Positions 39,940 to 51,639 of a stretch of DNA of 64,000 nucleotides are shown here, one piece after another. The position numbers were made by a program, and so were the translations under genes. Position 1 is the stretch's first letter, and each line of letters opens with the position of its first letter. This DNA is from Gliomastix tumulicola. Its lineage: Eukaryota > Ascomycota > Sordariomycetes > Hypocreales > Bionectriaceae. Under the pieces are notes generated by a model, which ran no database searches, was not told the DNA's origin, and was given only the letters and a program-made list of their open reading frames with translations. The stretch is from assembly GCA_001599755.1 (NCBI GenBank), contig BCHX01000008.1:868001-932000 (forward strand), given 5' to 3'.

Positions 39940-41569
39940 CTAGCCGTTTACCCCGTTATAAAGCAGACGATTCTGCCCGCCTTTGGGATCCTTGACCTTC
40001 TTCTTTTGTGACAGTGCTTTAAGTCTCTTCCACATGTCGTCGTAGTGGCGAGGCCCTTCATCCGCGATGAGGCATGCTATGACGCCGCTGACATGGGGCG
40101 CGGCGAATGAGGTGCCAGTGAGTTCACCCCATGCAGATCCCGTTAAACCAAAGGCTCCCGGGATATCCTTACCTGGAGCGAAAATGTCAACATGAGAGCC
40201 CCAATTTGAACCCCCGCCCGAGGGATGGGTCTAGTGACGATTATTCTCATCAACAGCCCCGACTGTAATCGCCTCCTTGGTATTTCCAGGACAACTTTTC
40301 GTGGCATCAATATTCCAATTCCCAGCCGAGATAATGACATGAATGCCTCTTCGTAAAGCTGAGTCGATCATGTGGGACAGCGCGCTGCAAGTAAATGCAA
40401 GGTGTGGCCCCTCGTACTGCTGTAGGGAGAGGTTAATTACAGCGTAGCCAACATGACTCTTCCGTTTAATATTGGAGACAGCCTAGTTCAAGCTGTTGAT
40501 AAGAGCTTGTCCCTTGTTACTGTACCCTAGTTCCTGAGGCATCCTAATTACTTTAATGTCAATGACTTTCGCCTTCTTCGCCACCCCGAACTTGGCACCT
40601 GCTGCTACGCTTGCGACGTGCGTGCCGTGCCTCAGGTCTTGGAGCTGAGGCTTAGCAGAGCCCATGTAGAATACGGTAGCATCGAAACCAAACTCCACTC
40701 GACCCTCAAAGTCTTCGTGCTCGAGGTCAATACCTGAATCTAGCACATAGATATATGTCCCTTCTCCGGCACTCTTCTTGTAATGATATCGTCCTGACGG
40801 GGCGTTTAAGATGTGGCTGAGGCCCCACGGGGCATCAGCCTGTTCGGCGACGTCGCGACTCAGAGCCGATGTTTCTGGGTGGCTTGTTTAGTTTAGCTTG
40901 AAACCCGGGTTCCTCCGTCTTTCCAGGAACTTACTACCACGCTTGGATTTGTGCCGGGCCAAGTTTTCTTCGTCTTAATGGTCGTCGGTCCTCGGTTTGC
41001 CCTCCGGCCAATGCTCTTTCCCTTCGATAAATGTGATGTCTGGAAAGTCGATGTCGTTCTCCACGTTTTTGACCTTGGCGGCATGTCAGTGATGAAATTT
41101 CACGTAGGATGATTAGATGAAGAGAATAACATACATCCTTATCTTTGCGGATTTTGTCAATAGTTTTATCAGAGAAATCTCCGAAGTAGCCAGATATGTC
41201 GACGTCAGGCCAGTCCATAACTTGCCTAACTCCGTCTAGGCCGTCAGGGTTTTCCTCATGGATCTTAGAAGCCCAGGCAGCATGCTCCCAAGCCGTCTTC
41301 TTCGCGCCGTCTTTCAGAATGATCGTGTAGCTGTTAGGGACGATCACTCCTGTCATGTCTGGTCCGGGTTCGGGTGTGTCGGGAGATCTCTTGGTTATTC
41401 CGTTTCCCTTCTCCTCCACTTTGACTGCCGCCTGGTCTGGTTCCTCAGGAGATCCGCGCTGGAGGTGATGATCCGACAGGTCTGTTGCTTGATGCTCAGC
41501 GGGAGCAGCGGGAGCAGCTGCTCCGCGGTGAGCCAGAAGGCCAAGCGTGAGTAGGTGAAGGAGACGCAT
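39940..41569 (-). pseudogene. Subtilisin-family (S8, proteinase K-like) secreted protease, RIP-damaged
   Basis: Two exons on the minus strand: 41569-41135 and 41073-39940, with a 61-bp intron (GTATGT donor, CACTGAC branch, AAG acceptor). The spliced frame of 522 codons is open except for four stops at codons 178 (40975-40977), 207 (40888-40890), 342 (40483-40485) and 426 (40231-40233). Each is explained by a RIP-type change: CAA to TAA for the first two, TGG or CAG to TAG for the others. No indel breaks the frame. Domains in order: signal peptide MRLLHLLTLGLLAHRGAAA, inhibitor I9-type propeptide (about 70-145, NSYTIILKDGAKK), then the S8 catalytic domain. Catalytic Asp 257 (VLDSGID), His 294 (RHGTHVAS), oxyanion Asn 397 (SAGN) and Ser 467 (LTGTSFAAPH) are all present. 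The family are secreted serine endopeptidases activated by propeptide removal. As written it cannot yield active enzyme. Damage is light compared with the flanking repeats, so it is probably recent leakage. Confidence 0.9.
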
Positions 41570-42419
41570 TTGATGCTGTCGATCGATGTGTGATGAGGTG
41601 GAATCCGAAAGGTGATGGTATACGATGGAAGAAAGAGAACAGCTTACGCAGGAAAGACGACGCATTATATAGGCAGACACTCCACGCTCCAACCTCTTTG
41701 CCAGCTGGAAGACTTTTCGCAGGATGGCGGGGCCGTACTTTGCGGCACACATGGTCAGCAGGTCGACAGAGAACGAATAAGTGGAGGCAATGATGTGTAG
41801 AATGGTCAGCCAGCCACCGAGGGGCTGTGCCTTGAGGCATATCATGGTCAGCAGGCAAGCAGAATGAGAGGATGTCACGGTGCGGAGAATGGTTATTCAG
41901 CCCCGGAGGGGCTGTATTTCACGAGATGCCATGGTATGGCAGCAGGAAGAGGTTGGTTGAGGAAAGATTTTCATGCATAGACTGGTTGTAGATAACAGGC
42001 AAAGAATGGATCACAGAAGACCATCATGCGTAGGATGGCTGGCCAGCTGTGAAACGAGCAAGTTGTTGGTGAACGGCTTCACCCCAGCAGGTTATTGCAA
42101 GGCTGGTTCAGCCATGCTTGAGGCAGCCATCATCTGACTGCTCCGGCAAGCACCCACCATCGACATCATGTTTCCTATGAATCATGGTACCAGCGAGGTT
42201 GTCCCTGATTCCTGGATAGTGGGGCTTAAAAATTACATGACGAGCATGGCCTCCGAGCATGCGGCCTAGGCTTCTTAAGTTCATCAAAAGGACCCAGGTG
42301 GTTTTACTGACGTCCAAGAGACCTATGAATAGACCCTCATTAACATGAAAGGATACATGACAAGTTCACAAAGCAGACTGCTGAGGGTCATGAGATCTCA
42401 CTCCTTCGCCATGACTTAG
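41570..42419. other. Upstream region of the protease with degenerate tandem repeats, no gene
   Basis: GC-normal. Imperfect repeats of roughly 80-90 bp start near 41722, 41798 and 41885, possibly again near 42028. Shared pieces are gaatggt, gaggggctgt and catggtcagcagg. Between 42100 and 42419 nothing is recognised. Confidence 0.5.
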
Positions 42420-42787
42420 TGTTACGACCCAACCAACATGGTCGCAGGATCATGGACCCTGTGGGTCTCACGGATGGGCACGGTCGTGAAATATTCCGTT
42501 CCGGGACAAGCAGCTACCCTACACTCATGGTTCACGGGGGGCGAGTGAACCATTAAGTGAACCATCAAGTGAACCATCAAGTGAACTAGAACATGAACCC
42601 AATAGTGAACCACACCGTGAACCATGGAGCCACTATATATATATACTATAGTTATTACCTAAATAGATTAAATAGCTTACTAGCTATTAATAAAGCACCT
42701 TACTTAAAAACACCTCTTACTAATAAGTTTTTAAGTTTAAAGAGTTCTCTACTATATATATTATAGTATTATTAATACTTATATTTA
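42420..42787 (+). repeat. Solo LTR L0, left part
   Basis: Starts tgttacgacccaaccaacat at the edge of the protease island, with no polypurine tract before it. The first ~210 bp are un-RIPped. It contains four tandem 12-bp units of agtgaaccatca type (about 42544-42591). It stops at 42787 in the motif atattta, and the missing 3' part is found at 59613-59725. Confidence 0.78.
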
Positions 42788-42973
42788 AAAGGAGCTAGAA
42801 TAGGAATAACGTCACACTAAGCCCAAGAAGTCCTAGCATTATCACTTATTATTATTAGGCGCTTATCTATAAAAGGCAGCACCTCACTATTCTAGCTTAA
42901 GGGGGGATAGTGAATAATATAATAACTAAACTCACCCTTACTAAGAGATTACTCTATAAATATATAGTGTAAC
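42788..42973. mobile_element. Insert X in LTR L0, left part (~0.2 kb, unclassified)
   Basis: Interrupts L0. Together with 51140-51144 and 59585-59605 it forms about 212 bp once B and D are removed. A 7-bp atattta sits on both sides (42781-42787 and 59606-59612). It contains tataaaaggcagc (about 42866-42878) resembling a core promoter or LTR TATA region. Class unknown: solo LTR or non-autonomous element. Confidence 0.5.
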
Positions 42974-43437
42974 TATTATAACTTAACCACATGGTTATAG
43001 GATTATAGACCTAGTAGGTTAAGTAAATACTATAGATAAAGGATATTTCATCCTAGAAAGGTATTTATACTTACCCTATACTAAATAGTTTATAATTAAT
43101 AAGTAAACTATAATATAAACTATAGTATAAACTATTATATATACTACTAGGTGAACTAGAGGGAGATACTTAATATATATATTATAGTTATTACCTAGTA
43201 AATTAAATAGCTTATTAATTATTAATAAAGCACTTTATTTAAAAGTATTCTTTATTAATAAATATTTAAGTCTAGAGAGTCCTCTACTATATTAATCCTA
43301 GTATTATTAATATTTATATTTACTTATTATAACTATTAATTTACTTAATTAAAATATCCTAGAGTTCTAAGAATATAAAACTTATTTAAACCCTAATTTA
43401 ATTACCCTATACTAAATAAATTACCCTATTTATTATA
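42974..43437 (+). repeat. 5' LTR of B (464 bp)
   Basis: Starts tattataactt and ends before the leader tattaatagctc at 43438. Pairs with 50671-51134. Confidence 0.92.
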
Positions 43438-46400
43438 TATTAATAGCTCTTATTTAAACCCTACTATATTAAAACTAAATAATACTAAGATATTATATTT
43501 ACTACTAGAAGTTTTAATATTAATAAGTTATTTATTATATTAAATATTAACCTTAAGGATATAAATACTTTAATAAGTATTTTATTTAATAATTAAAATA
43601 ATAATAACTTTAATAATAAGAAAATTAAATAACTTTAAGAAAATCTTAATAAGCTTTAATTATAAAGTAATAATAATATATACTTATTTAGTACTTTACT
43701 TAATACCCTCTAGGAGTAACTTAAAGTTACTACTAGGTAAAAAAATTATAAACTTTAAACTTTATATAATTACTTTAAATAAGTCCTTAGTAAAATTTAA
43801 AATAAAATAATATATAATATATAATAATACTAAGTATAGCTTAAGAATATATAAAGTATTATATATATTACTTAAAGAAGTAAGGAAATTAAAAAGATCT
43901 TTAAACTTATAACCCTAGAGCTATATAATAATAACCTTAAGGAGTTTTACTTCTTTATTATAAAATTAAAAATATATTTTAAATTTTACTTTATATTATT
44001 TATTAATAATATATATAAGGTTAAATTTATACTTAGTTATTTTAAGGGAAAATTACTTTAATAATTTTAACCTTAAATAAATTAATATATTAAAAATTAA
44101 ACTAATAGTATTATATTTAAACTTTATAAGAGTTTTAATATATTTAAGTAAGAACTTATATAATTTTATAAAATTATTAATAAGAAGGAAAAAGTATATT
44201 AAAAGCTAAACTAATTATAATAAATAAAGATTATATTTAACTATATTATAGAAGGATAAGTTCTTATAATTAAACTTAATTAAAATAATATTTATTTTAT
44301 TAATACTATATATAATAACTTTAAAGATAAAATTAAGAATAAGTTAATTTATAAAAGGTAACTTTTTACTTAATTTAATAAATAAATAAATTTAATTATT
44401 TAAATTAATAATAAATAGTATATATAATAAATAAAGAAAAAAAAGAGTAGTTATTAAAAATATTATACTTTACTTTATAAATTTAATTAAAATTAATTAA
44501 GGAATTAATAATATAAGAATTAATATATATAGGGAAATTAATATTATAATACTTAAAAGTAAAACCTTAATAATATTACTTATAGGAGTAATATATAAGC
44601 TAAATTAATAAAACTAAATACCCTATATAAATAACTAGAGTAAAGTTAAAGGTATAAACCTATTACCTACTATAACTATAGTAAGTAAAAATATAAGGCT
44701 AATATTTACTACTTATTTAAATAAAGATAAAGCCTAAAGCTATAAAAGTAAATTAAATAAAAAGAATTAAAAAAGAAATTTAATATAATTTAAAATTAAA
44801 TAAAGAGGTTAATATATAATACTCTCTCTTAGACTATTTATTATAATAATAATTACTATATTTATATATTTAATAAATTTAATAGTAATTAATATAAGTT
44901 TAAAGTACTAAGGTATAACTTAAATAATAAAGCTTATTTAAATAATATATAATAAAATAATAGTAGAAATAATATAAAATCCTATAATATTAATATACTT
45001 AATAAGAAATTAATAAAATTAAATAATATAATTATAGAAAAATTAATATTATTTTTTAATAAATATAATAAGTAGCTTTAAATTTCTACTTATACTTTAA
45101 AGGAAGCCTACTAGAAAGAATAAATAACCTTAATAAAGGAATTTAATAATAATAAAATAATTAATATAAAGTATAAAAACTATATTAATATATTATAGGT
45201 AAATTACTATACTTATACCTATAAGAATTACACTTAAAATAAGGTAAAAAATATAATTTACCTACTATATAAAGAACTAGTTTTAATATTATATTAAGAC
45301 TTTAAGATTTAATTATATAAGCTATAATACCTTAGGAATAAAATTATAATATTATAGTTTATAGGAGAAGAAGAATACTAGGAAATTAACCTTTTTAAAA
45401 ATTATAAAAATATAAACTATAAGTTATACTTAAAGGAAAAAGTCTAAGAGTAGTATAAGTATAAAGTATAATAATAAAAGAATAAGGAATATAAAGCTAT
45501 ATATTAATAGAAGTATTTTATAAAGTCTTTAATTAAAAAAGAAAAATAATAAAAAAATATAAAAATAATAAAATTAAATAATAAAATTAATACTCTAGAT
45601 ATTTTTAATTAATATTACCTTTATTAAGTTTATAAACTTTAAGAAAACTTTAATAAAATTTACTAAGATCTTTATAATATATAAAACTAAAGGTTTAATT
45701 TTAATATAAAAACTAAAAGTACCCTAAATAACCTTACCTAGTATTAATATATTATAAAAAACTACTATAATAAATATAAATAATACTTAACCTAGGAGGA
45801 AGTATCTTATACTTTAAATAATATTTCTATTTATTATTAATAAAATAATTAAATAAAAAACTAAATATATTAAATATAATAAGAGTTATAAATTAATTAA
45901 CCCTTTTAAAAGCTTTAAGAGCTATATAAAGTAAATAAAAAAACCTAAGGAGATTAATAAGTATTACTTTAAAAGTTTAAATATAAAGATATAGCTTTAA
46001 GGTATTATTAAATAGTAAAGTTACCTATAATATTATATTACTCTAATTAATATATTTATACTAACTCCTATAGTATAAGTTAATAAAGCCTAAAGTATTT
46101 AATATACTTTTTAAATTTAAATATAAAAAATAAAAACTAATAATAAATAAAGAGATTAATTACCTTTTATATACTATAATTAAATAATATATATTTATTT
46201 AATTTAATATTTTACTACTAGATAAAGAAGATATAATTTTAAAATTTAAATAATTATAGGTAAATAACTCTATAATTAACTAAAGTAATAATTATTTAAT
46301 ATAATAAAATATACTAAAGCTCCTAGACTATTAATATCTAGAAAAGATAAAATTTTATAATAAATTTACTTAGATAGAAGGTCTTAATAAGAGGATTAAA

Positions 46401-48177
46401 AGAGTATTTAATAAATAAAAATAAAATATAGTAATAACTTAAATAGTACTATAAACTAATTATTATATTATTTTATAATAGGAATAATAAACTAAAAAGT
46501 AAGCTTTAAATTAAATAAAATACTATTTATATAATATAAAACTTTATATAGAAAAGAAACTATAGGAAAAATATAAAGCCTCTATAAATAAAGAAAAATA
46601 AATTTTATTATAGTACTATATTTATAAGAAACTATTTATAAATAAATTAAAAATAAAACTCCTAAAGTATATATAATAAAACTATAAGATTAAGCTTATA
46701 AATAAATAAAGCTCTATATTTAGTAAGATTTACCCCTTAAACTAGCTATAGCTTAAGACCTTATAAAAATATTTTAATAAAATACTAAAAAAAGAATATA
46801 TTAAATAGTTAATATTATTAATAAGCTACTTTATTATATTTATTTTAAAGAAAAATAGAAAGTTATAACTTTATATTAATTACTAAAAATTAAATATTAT
46901 TATAAGGAAAAGTTAAATACTATTATTACTTATAAATAAGCTTAAGAATAAGTTTATTAGTAGTAAGTAATTTATAGCTCTTAACCTTAAGGGAGTATAT
47001 AACCTTATTTAAATTAAGGAAGAAGATAAGTAGATAATAGTATTTTATATTAAATTTAAGCTCTTTAAATACTTAATTATACCTTTTAAGCTTATTAATA
47101 CTTTAGCTATATTTTAAAGAATAATTAATAATATATTATAAGAGTACCTTAATATATTTATAGTTATATACTTTAATAATATTTTTATTTACTTTAAGAA
47201 TAAATAATAATATAAAGAATATATTTATAAAATTCTTATAAAGTTATAAGAGGTAAATTTACTTATTAACCTAGAGAAAAATAATTTCTATATAAAAGAA
47301 GTAAAATTCCTTAAATATATTATTTAATTAGGTAAAGTTACTATAGAATTAGTAAAAGTAACTATAATTAAGAAATAAGTATAGCTAAAGTTTATTAAAG
47401 AGATTTAAGTATTTATTAACTTTATAAACTATTATTAATACTTTATTAAAGACTTTAATAAGATTATAAACCTACTTATAAAAGTTATTAAAAAAGATTA
47501 AAAGTTTAAATAAATTTAAGTATATTAATAGGCCTTTAATAAGATTAAGAATAAAATTATATTTAAACTTATATTTATTATATTTAATCTTAAGAAACTT
47601 ATTAAATTAAAAATAAATACTTTTAATTTTATAGTAGTAGAGTAAATTAAGTAATAAGATAATTAAAGAAGGTTAAGACTTATTATATTCTTTTTATAAA
47701 AACTATATAAAGTAAAACTAAATTACCCTATTTATAATAAGGAATTTTTAGTAATAGTATTATACTTTAAGGAGTACTAATATTACCTACTAGGGAGTAA
47801 ATATAGGGTAATAATATATATTAATTATAAGAATATTATATACTTTATAATAATATAAGAATTTAATAGTTAATAACTTTATTATATAAAAATAATAGCT
47901 AAATTTAATTATAAGATTATTTATAGGAAAAAATTAAAGAATAAAAGAGCTAATATATTAAGCTAAAAACTAGAATATAATATAGGATATATTATTATAA
48001 AAAAATAAGTCTTTAAATAAATAAATAATAATAAAATCTAATAAATTTAGCTTAATATAATTAGAAGAGGTAGGTAGATTAATACTACTTATATACTACT
48101 AATTAAGGATAATAATAGACCTAGTATCTATATTAATAAAAGTAATAAGAAATAGCTATAAATAATACCTACTAGTG

Positions 48178-48470
48178 ACTCAGGGCATTAGGCCTAGGCC
48201 CAGGCCCTATTAAGGGGGTGGGCTCTGCCTAATTAAGTAAATAGAAAATTTTACTATCTTCTATCTTAATATTAATTAACCTAATTAAAAGGGGAGGATC
48301 TAAAGGCTCTCTCTCTATATTACCTTTATACTACTTAATTAAATAGCTTATTAGCTCTATTTAATAATAAATATATAGGAGAAATACTAACTAAATAGCT
48401 CCGCCTAATTAAGTAGTATAATAGCTATATAGTGACTATATAGCTAGATAGTGAACTATTTCCCCTAAAT
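48178..48470. mobile_element. hAT-like MITE, copy 2 (293 bp), fully RIPped
   Basis: Inserted in the integrase region of element B with a perfect 8-bp target duplication tactagtg (48170-48177 and 48471-48478). An 8-bp duplication and CAGGG/TAGGG-type termini are the hAT pattern. Differences from copy 1 are almost all CA to TA or TG to TA (for example acatgggagaaacacc versus atataggagaaatact). Too short to encode a transposase. Confidence 0.85.
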
Positions 48471-50670
48471 TACTAGTGCCTTTAATATAATTAAAGTATA
48501 AGTAAAATAATATAAAAATAAAGAATTACTTAAGAATATCTTATAGAATAATAGCTATATAGTCTATTTACCCTTAGCACTAAATAATAACCTCCTAGGA
48601 GTATAAGAAATATAAAGTAAAGTAGAGAACTATATATAGGTACCTATAGAATTATATAAATAACTTATTAAAGAAGTCTATAAGGACCCTATAGTAGAAT
48701 ACCCTAGGATTTAGAGGACCTTTAAATAAATTAAATAAAGTTATAATTAAAAAAGAATTAATAAAAATATAAATAAAATTATAAAATAATATTAAAAATA
48801 TTACCTTACTAAATTAATATAATATAAACTATATAGGGAATTATAATTATTATTAGTCCTAAAAGGACTATAGACCTCTATTATATAGAATTATATTATA
48901 AAGCTACTATACTTCTATAAACTAGGAGATAATATAAAGTATAATAGTATTTTTATTATTATAAACTAATTTATAAAGTATACTTACTTTATTTTATACT
49001 AAGAAGAGAGTAATATAGAAATACTAGTATATTAATTTTTATATATAGTAATAAGCTAATATAAGCTATTTAATAAAATTATCTTTAATAAAGGAATAAT
49101 ATTTATATTTAAGTTTTAGTAAAGCTTAATAAAAAGACTTAAAGTTAATTATAAGCTTAATATAGTAAAATAACTATAAATAAATAAATAAATAAAAAGA
49201 CTTAATTAAATACTTAAGTAGTACTTATAGTATTATATTAATTATAATTAAAATAATTAAATTAACTACCTACTAATAGCTTAGTTTACTTATAACTTAG
49301 TATTATAAGAGTTTACTAAAGTCTTACTATTTAAGGTTAACTTTAAATAAGAACTAGTATAGTAAAAGTAGCCTAGGGAAGAGCTACTTATAGATAAAGT
49401 TATCCTTATAGTATAAGAATTACTTAATTTATATAATAAAATAAGAAAATAGCTTAAGTTTATATAAAAATATATAGTAAAATACTATAATTAAGGAAAA
49501 TTAAAGGGATTAACCTTTAAAGAGGGAGAGATAATTTATTTACTTTAATAAGGAATTATAATAATATAATTAAATAATAAATTAAATTATAAAAAACTTA
49601 AACTATTTAAGGTTAAGAAGAAAATTTTAATATTTAACTATTAATTCTTATTACTTATAAATATATAAATATACTTTATTTTTTATATTTTACTCTTAGA
49701 ATTAGTATTAAAGGGTATTTAAATTAATAAACTATACTTATATATTAAAGTATATAATAAAGTATTTAAAGTAAAAATAATTTTAAATAAATAAAGAATT
49801 AATAATAAAAATAAATATAAAATTAAATAAAAAGAATATAAAAGTAAATATAATACCTAGGAATTAGTTAAGAACTTAAAGAGTACTTAGTATTTACTAA
49901 GGGTATATTATTAAAGTCACCTTAAGTAATATTACCTAATAATCTAACTAGTAAGATATTACTAAAAGAAATAGCTAACTAATTAATTACCTTAGTAAAG
50001 TAGGCCTACTATATTTAAGCTAGAGCTTCCTACTCTTATTATTATACCTACTTTAGTTCCCCTCTTTAGGCCTTTTCCTTTACCTCTTTTTATTCCTTCT
50101 TCTTTAACTCTTTTATTAAAGATAAGTTCTTCTTTACTATCTTTATACCCTTTATTTAAAGTAGTTTTTATTACTTTTATAAATAACTAATTTATACTAT
50201 AGTCTTAATAAATAAAGCTTTAACACTCCCCTTCTTATATTCTAGGTACTCTAACTTAAACTAAATATAATTTACTACTACTATTAGTATTAGAAGAAGT
50301 AAAATAAAGCTATATATAACTTATAAGATACTATTAAAATATAAGAGTAGTTATATATATAACTTAATAAGAAATAAGAATAACACTAATTTATACCCTA
50401 AAGCATGAAATAGTTTAATAAGCCTCACTTAATATAATAGCTATAAGAAAAGGCCTTAAAACCCTTAGTAGTAATATATAATAAAGTAGTAATATAATAG
50501 TCCTTTAAGTTCTACTACTTAGAAGACTTTATAATATAACTTAATATTTTATTATTAGAAAAGAAATAAAAGAATAAGGGACTAAAGATAAAAAGAGGTA
50601 AACACTTATAAGTAGGTAATATACTACTTAAGTAAGTCTTAGGATAAAAACCTTTAAAGAGGGGAAATTA

Positions 50671-51134
50671 TATTATAACCTAACTATATAATTATAGAAT
50701 TATAAACCTAGTAGGTTAAGTAAATACTATAAATAAAGGATATTCTATCCTAGAAAAGTATCTATATCTACTTTATATTAAATAGTTTATAACTAATAAG
50801 TAAATTATAATATAAACTATAGTATAAACTATTATATATACTCCTAGGTGAACTAGAGGGAGACACTTAGTATATATACTATAGTTATTACCTAGTAAAT
50901 TAAATAGCTTATTAATTATTAATAAAGTACTTTACTTAGAAGTATTCTTTATTAATAAGTATTTAAGTCTAAAGAGTCCTCTACTATATTAATTCTAGTA
51001 TTATTAATACTTATACTTACTTATTATAATTATTAATCTACTTAGTTAAAATATCCTAGAGTTCTAAGAATATAAAACTTATTTAAACTTTAATTTAACT
51101 ACTTTATACTAAATAGATTACTCTATTTATTATA
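50671..51134 (+). repeat. 3' LTR of B (464 bp)
   Basis: Pairs with 42974-43437. Its 5-bp duplication gtaac is directly followed by the 5-bp duplication ctact of element D. Confidence 0.92.
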
Positions 51135-51144
51135 GTAACCTACT

Positions 51145-51639
51145 TATTATAACCTAACCTCCGGTTATTATAATAGGTCACGCTATATGGGGACTCACAT
51201 GCAAGGCACTCTAGGCAACTGAAGTGTACCCATAGCTTAACTTACCCTAGACCTATTTAAAATATTCAGGTGAACACCCTAAATAATTATAGGTTATTCA
51301 CTTAGTTTAAGTGAACCTAGTAAATAGTAGGTTTATAATATTTAGGTGAATATTAGTAAACACCCTAGTATATATACTATAGTTATTACCTAGTAGATTA
51401 AATAGCTTACTAGCTATTAATAAAGTACCTTACTTAAATACACCTTTTACTAATAAGTATACTAAGCTAAAGTATCCTTTACTAATACTAGTTCCCCTTA
51501 GCCTTGCTAATACTTATAACTTATTAGCTATAACTACTACCTCACTTAGTTAAGATATCCTAGAGTTCTAAGAATATAAAATATTATTTAAACCCTAATC
51601 TAACTACCCTACACTAGATGGATTACCCTATTTATTATA
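51145..51639 (+). repeat. 5' LTR of D (495 bp)
   Basis: Starts tattataacctaacctccgg. The outer ~80 bp keep CG and CA (gcaaggcactctaggcaact). Pairs with 59085-59579. Confidence 0.92.

Larger units (their letters stand above)
42974..51134 (+). mobile_element. B: full-length, most heavily RIPped chromovirus, with MITE inside
   Basis: LTRs of 464 bp at both ends and perfect target duplication gtaac (42969-42973 and 51135-51139). The length is 8161 bp, or 7860 bp without the 293-bp MITE and its 8-bp duplication, which matches the other elements. Plus orientation. RT box reads YFNN at 47169-47180, and LNLKGVYN near 46985. The polypurine tract (aaagagggga) precedes the right LTR. Stop density is the highest of the six copies by eye. 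Confidence 0.92.

Noticed and set aside
41570..41878. Long N-terminal extension of the protease exon 1 frame
   Set aside because: The ATG at 41569 gives a good signal peptide at the N-terminus; the extension would bury it and lies in repeat-bearing promoter sequence.
42422..42625. Minus-strand frame with repeating VHLMVHLMVH
   Set aside because: Product of the 12-bp tandem units in LTR L0, not a protein gene.
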